A stretch of 64,000 bases of DNA, taken from contig CAMQSU010000003.1 in assembly GCA_947037025.1 (NCBI GenBank), positions 30,641 through 94,640 on the forward strand, in the 5' to 3' direction. The notes under the pieces are model-generated. The model ran no database searches. It saw only the letters and a list, made by a program, of their open reading frames with translations, and was not told the origin of the DNA. The translations under genes and the position numbers were made by a program. Source of the DNA: an uncultured Clostridia bacterium (GTDB taxonomy: Bacteria; Bacillota; Clostridia; Christensenellales; UBA3700). Of the stretch, positions 62,685-64,000 are shown piece by piece; the first letter of the stretch is position 1, and each line of letters begins with the position of its first letter.

Positions 62685-63803
62685 ATGAAGAAAATTAGTA
62701 CAAAAATTAAAGTTTTAATTGGCATATTGGGTTTCTTGTTTTTGATAGGTCTTGCGGTGCTAATCGCTTGGCTAGTTGGCGGTACTGCAGGGATTAGTTT
62801 AATGTTTAATTTCATCTCTGGTCAACTACTTGGAATGAAGTGGCTTAATGATGTTATAGGAATGGCTTTTACTGGTATGTTTGGTGCTGAATTTATGGCA
62901 ACGATTTGGGGGCAAGCAATTCAGTTTTTCCTGTATGATGTTATTAAAATAATATATTTGCTTTGTGTGCTTATATTTATTATCTCTTATATTCAGAGTT
63001 ACTTTCCTCCAGAGAGGACAAAGTTGATTCTAGAAAAGAGAAAAGGAATTGTTGCAAATATTATGGGTGCACTATTAGGTACTGTTACACCTTTTTGCAG
63101 TTGCTCATCAATACCAATCTTTGTAGGGTTCACTCGTGCGGGGATAAGCAGCGGAGTAACATTCAGCTTTTTGATAAGTAGTCCGCTTGTTGATTTGGGT
63201 GCTTTTGTATTGCTAGCTAGTATTTTTGGTTTCCCGATTGCAATTAGTTACGCGGTTGTGGGGCTTATCTTAGCTGTTATCGGCGGCACGATAATTGAGA
63301 AAACTGGAATGGGTAAGCACGTGCAAGATTTTGTCCTTGAAGGGGATAGGATTGATGGAGATATTAATGAGCTAACTAAAAAAGATAGATTAGTTTATTC
63401 TAAAAATCAGGTGTTTGCTACTCTTAAAAAAGTTTGGCTTTACGTGCTGATTGGTGTTGCTATCGGTGCACTTATCCATAACTTTATCCCTACTGAATGG
63501 ATTCAGGCTGCACTGGGTGAAGATAAATGGTACTCGGTACTTGTTGCAAGCCTTGTAGGCGTGCCAATGTATGCGGATATTTTCGGTACAATTCCTGTTG
63601 CGGAAGCATTGTTTGCGAAAGGAGTTGGCGTAGGTACGATACTTTCATTTATGATGAGTGTTACCGCTCTTTCACTGCCAAGTATTATTATGCTTAGCAA
63701 GACAGTTAAACCTAAATTACTTTTTGCATTTATAGCTATTGTAGTCACGGGAATTATCGCTATTGGGTATATTTTCAATGCACTAGGCTTTTTATTTGTT
63801 TAG
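62685..63803 (+). CDS. ArsP/DUF318-type permease
   Basis: 372 residues with about eight to ten membrane helices. The signature T-P-F-C-S-C-S-S-I-P-I-F-V-G-F-T-R-A-G near residue 140 contains the Cys pair that in ArsP binds trivalent organoarsenicals; V-G-V-P-M-Y-A-D in the second half is the matching motif. Related proteins may move other ligands, so arsenic is an inference from family and from the ArsR-type neighbour. The start ATG has GGAG upstream. No arsenate reductase or arsB is in view. Confidence 0.82.
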   Translation: MKKISTKIKVLIGILGFLFLIGLAVLIAWLVGGTAGISLMFNFISGQLLGMKWLNDVIGMAFTGMFGAEFMATIWGQAIQFFLYDVIKIIYLLCVLIFIISYIQSYFPPERTKLILEKRKGIVANIMGALLGTVTPFCSCSSIPIFVGFTRAGISSGVTFSFLISSPLVDLGAFVLLASIFGFPIAISYAVVGLILAVIGGTIIEKTGMGKHVQDFVLEGDRIDGDINELTKKDRLVYSKNQVFATLKKVWLYVLIGVAIGALIHNFIPTEWIQAALGEDKWYSVLVASLVGVPMYADIFGTIPVAEALFAKGVGVGTILSFMMSVTALSLPSIIMLSKTVKPKLLFAFIAIVVTGIIAIGYIFNALGFLFV

Positions 63804-63864
63804 GTGATTAGGTAAATAATTGTAGACAAGTGAAACGTGATATGAATTGACTAATATAATGATG

Positions 63865-64000
63865 TAATGTGGGAATATGTTTTGAACGTGAAATGGAAAA
63901 TGATGTAATGAGGGGATATGTTTTGAACGTGAAATGAAAAATGATTAATGAGGAAATATGTTTTGAACGTGAAATGGAAAATGATTTAATGTGGGAATAT
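63865..64000. repeat. 41-bp tandem repeat running off the window
   Basis: Units begin TAATG and contain ATATGTTTTGAACGTGAAAT. Copies span 63865-63905 (41 bp), 63906-63945 (40 bp) and 63946-63986 (41 bp), and a fourth is cut by the window edge. Copies differ by a few substitutions and single-base indels. There are no unique spacers, so it is a minisatellite and not a CRISPR array. Frames hold stops, so it is non-coding here. Confidence 0.9.

Noticed and set aside
63865..64000. CRISPR array at the right edge
   Set aside because: Units follow one another with no unique spacers, and no cas gene is seen.

Overview
The window looks like chromosomal DNA of an anaerobic, endospore-forming, low-GC Firmicute of the class Clostridia. 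The evidence is the strong AT richness, near-consensus Shine-Dalgarno sites, a V-type ATP synthase, a monomeric [FeFe] hydrogenase, dipicolinate synthase (dpaA-dpaB), a SpoIIQ-type peptidase, a DnaD/DnaC primosome pair and lipoprotein-rich surface genes. I see no phage, insertion sequence, tRNA, rRNA or CRISPR array. It reads as ordinary chromosome with a few unusual regulatory and repeat elements.

Layout: 0-1 kb, end of a V-ATPase operon (ntpB, ntpD). 1-6 kb (minus), two tandem O-antigen-ligase/polymerase paralogues and a membrane GT2 glycosyltransferase. 6-8 kb (minus), trpB and ilvN, each without its usual partner and each with its own consensus promoter. 8-11 kb (minus), dnaD-like and dnaC-like genes. 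11-14.5 kb, two lipoproteins, one a 938-residue Fn3/GLUG-type surface protein. 14.6-20 kb, Mrp/ApbC ATPase, a cation P-type ATPase and an RlmD-type rRNA methyltransferase. 20-25 kb, a cyclase, a Cys-rich small protein, an ArsR/CadC regulator, and a separate HMA metallochaperone with a Cd/Zn P-type ATPase under twin operator sites. 25-27 kb, LOG-family protein, membrane protein, rsmI. 27-32 kb, an Asn/Gln-rich small protein, a lipoprotein, and a Wzz-like protein with a degenerate BY-kinase-like partner and a PAP2 phosphatase. 32-41 kb, an AraC regulator and a sugar locus (GH2 beta-mannosidase, PfkB kinase, manA, NahK-like kinase, CBM9-like protein, galE) that would fit use of mannosyl-GlcNAc-type glycans. 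41-46 kb, [FeFe] hydrogenase, dpaA-dpaB, a P-loop ATPase, ung. 46.7-49.6 kb, a translationally coupled trio of an SCP2-like protein and two iron-alcohol-dehydrogenase homologues that have lost metal ligands. 50-56 kb, YwmB-like and SpoIIQ-like genes, ychF, argS, a CofE-like ligase. 56-58.5 kb, a Phe-rich leader peptide plus terminator in front of aroF-pheA, then a 57-residue Cys/Gly-rich protein. 58.6-64 kb, PRC-barrel and DegV proteins, a lipoprotein, and an ArsR-ArsP-type permease pair preceded by a cluster of GTGGA/TCCAC palindromes that includes two perfect DnaA boxes. A 41-bp tandem repeat runs off the right edge.

The most interesting signals are two apparent aromatic-amino-acid leader peptides. 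One is Phe-rich, before aroF-pheA, with a textbook terminator. The other is a nine-residue peptide with Phe, Tyr and Trp codons before a lone trpB, with alternative hairpins reaching the trpB ribosome-binding site. Next come the SCP2/ADH/pseudo-ADH operon and the palindrome cluster near 62.2 kb. Starts were moved from the longest open frame to the codon with the best Shine-Dalgarno site where this was clear. All functional calls rest on motif recognition by eye; no database search was possible.
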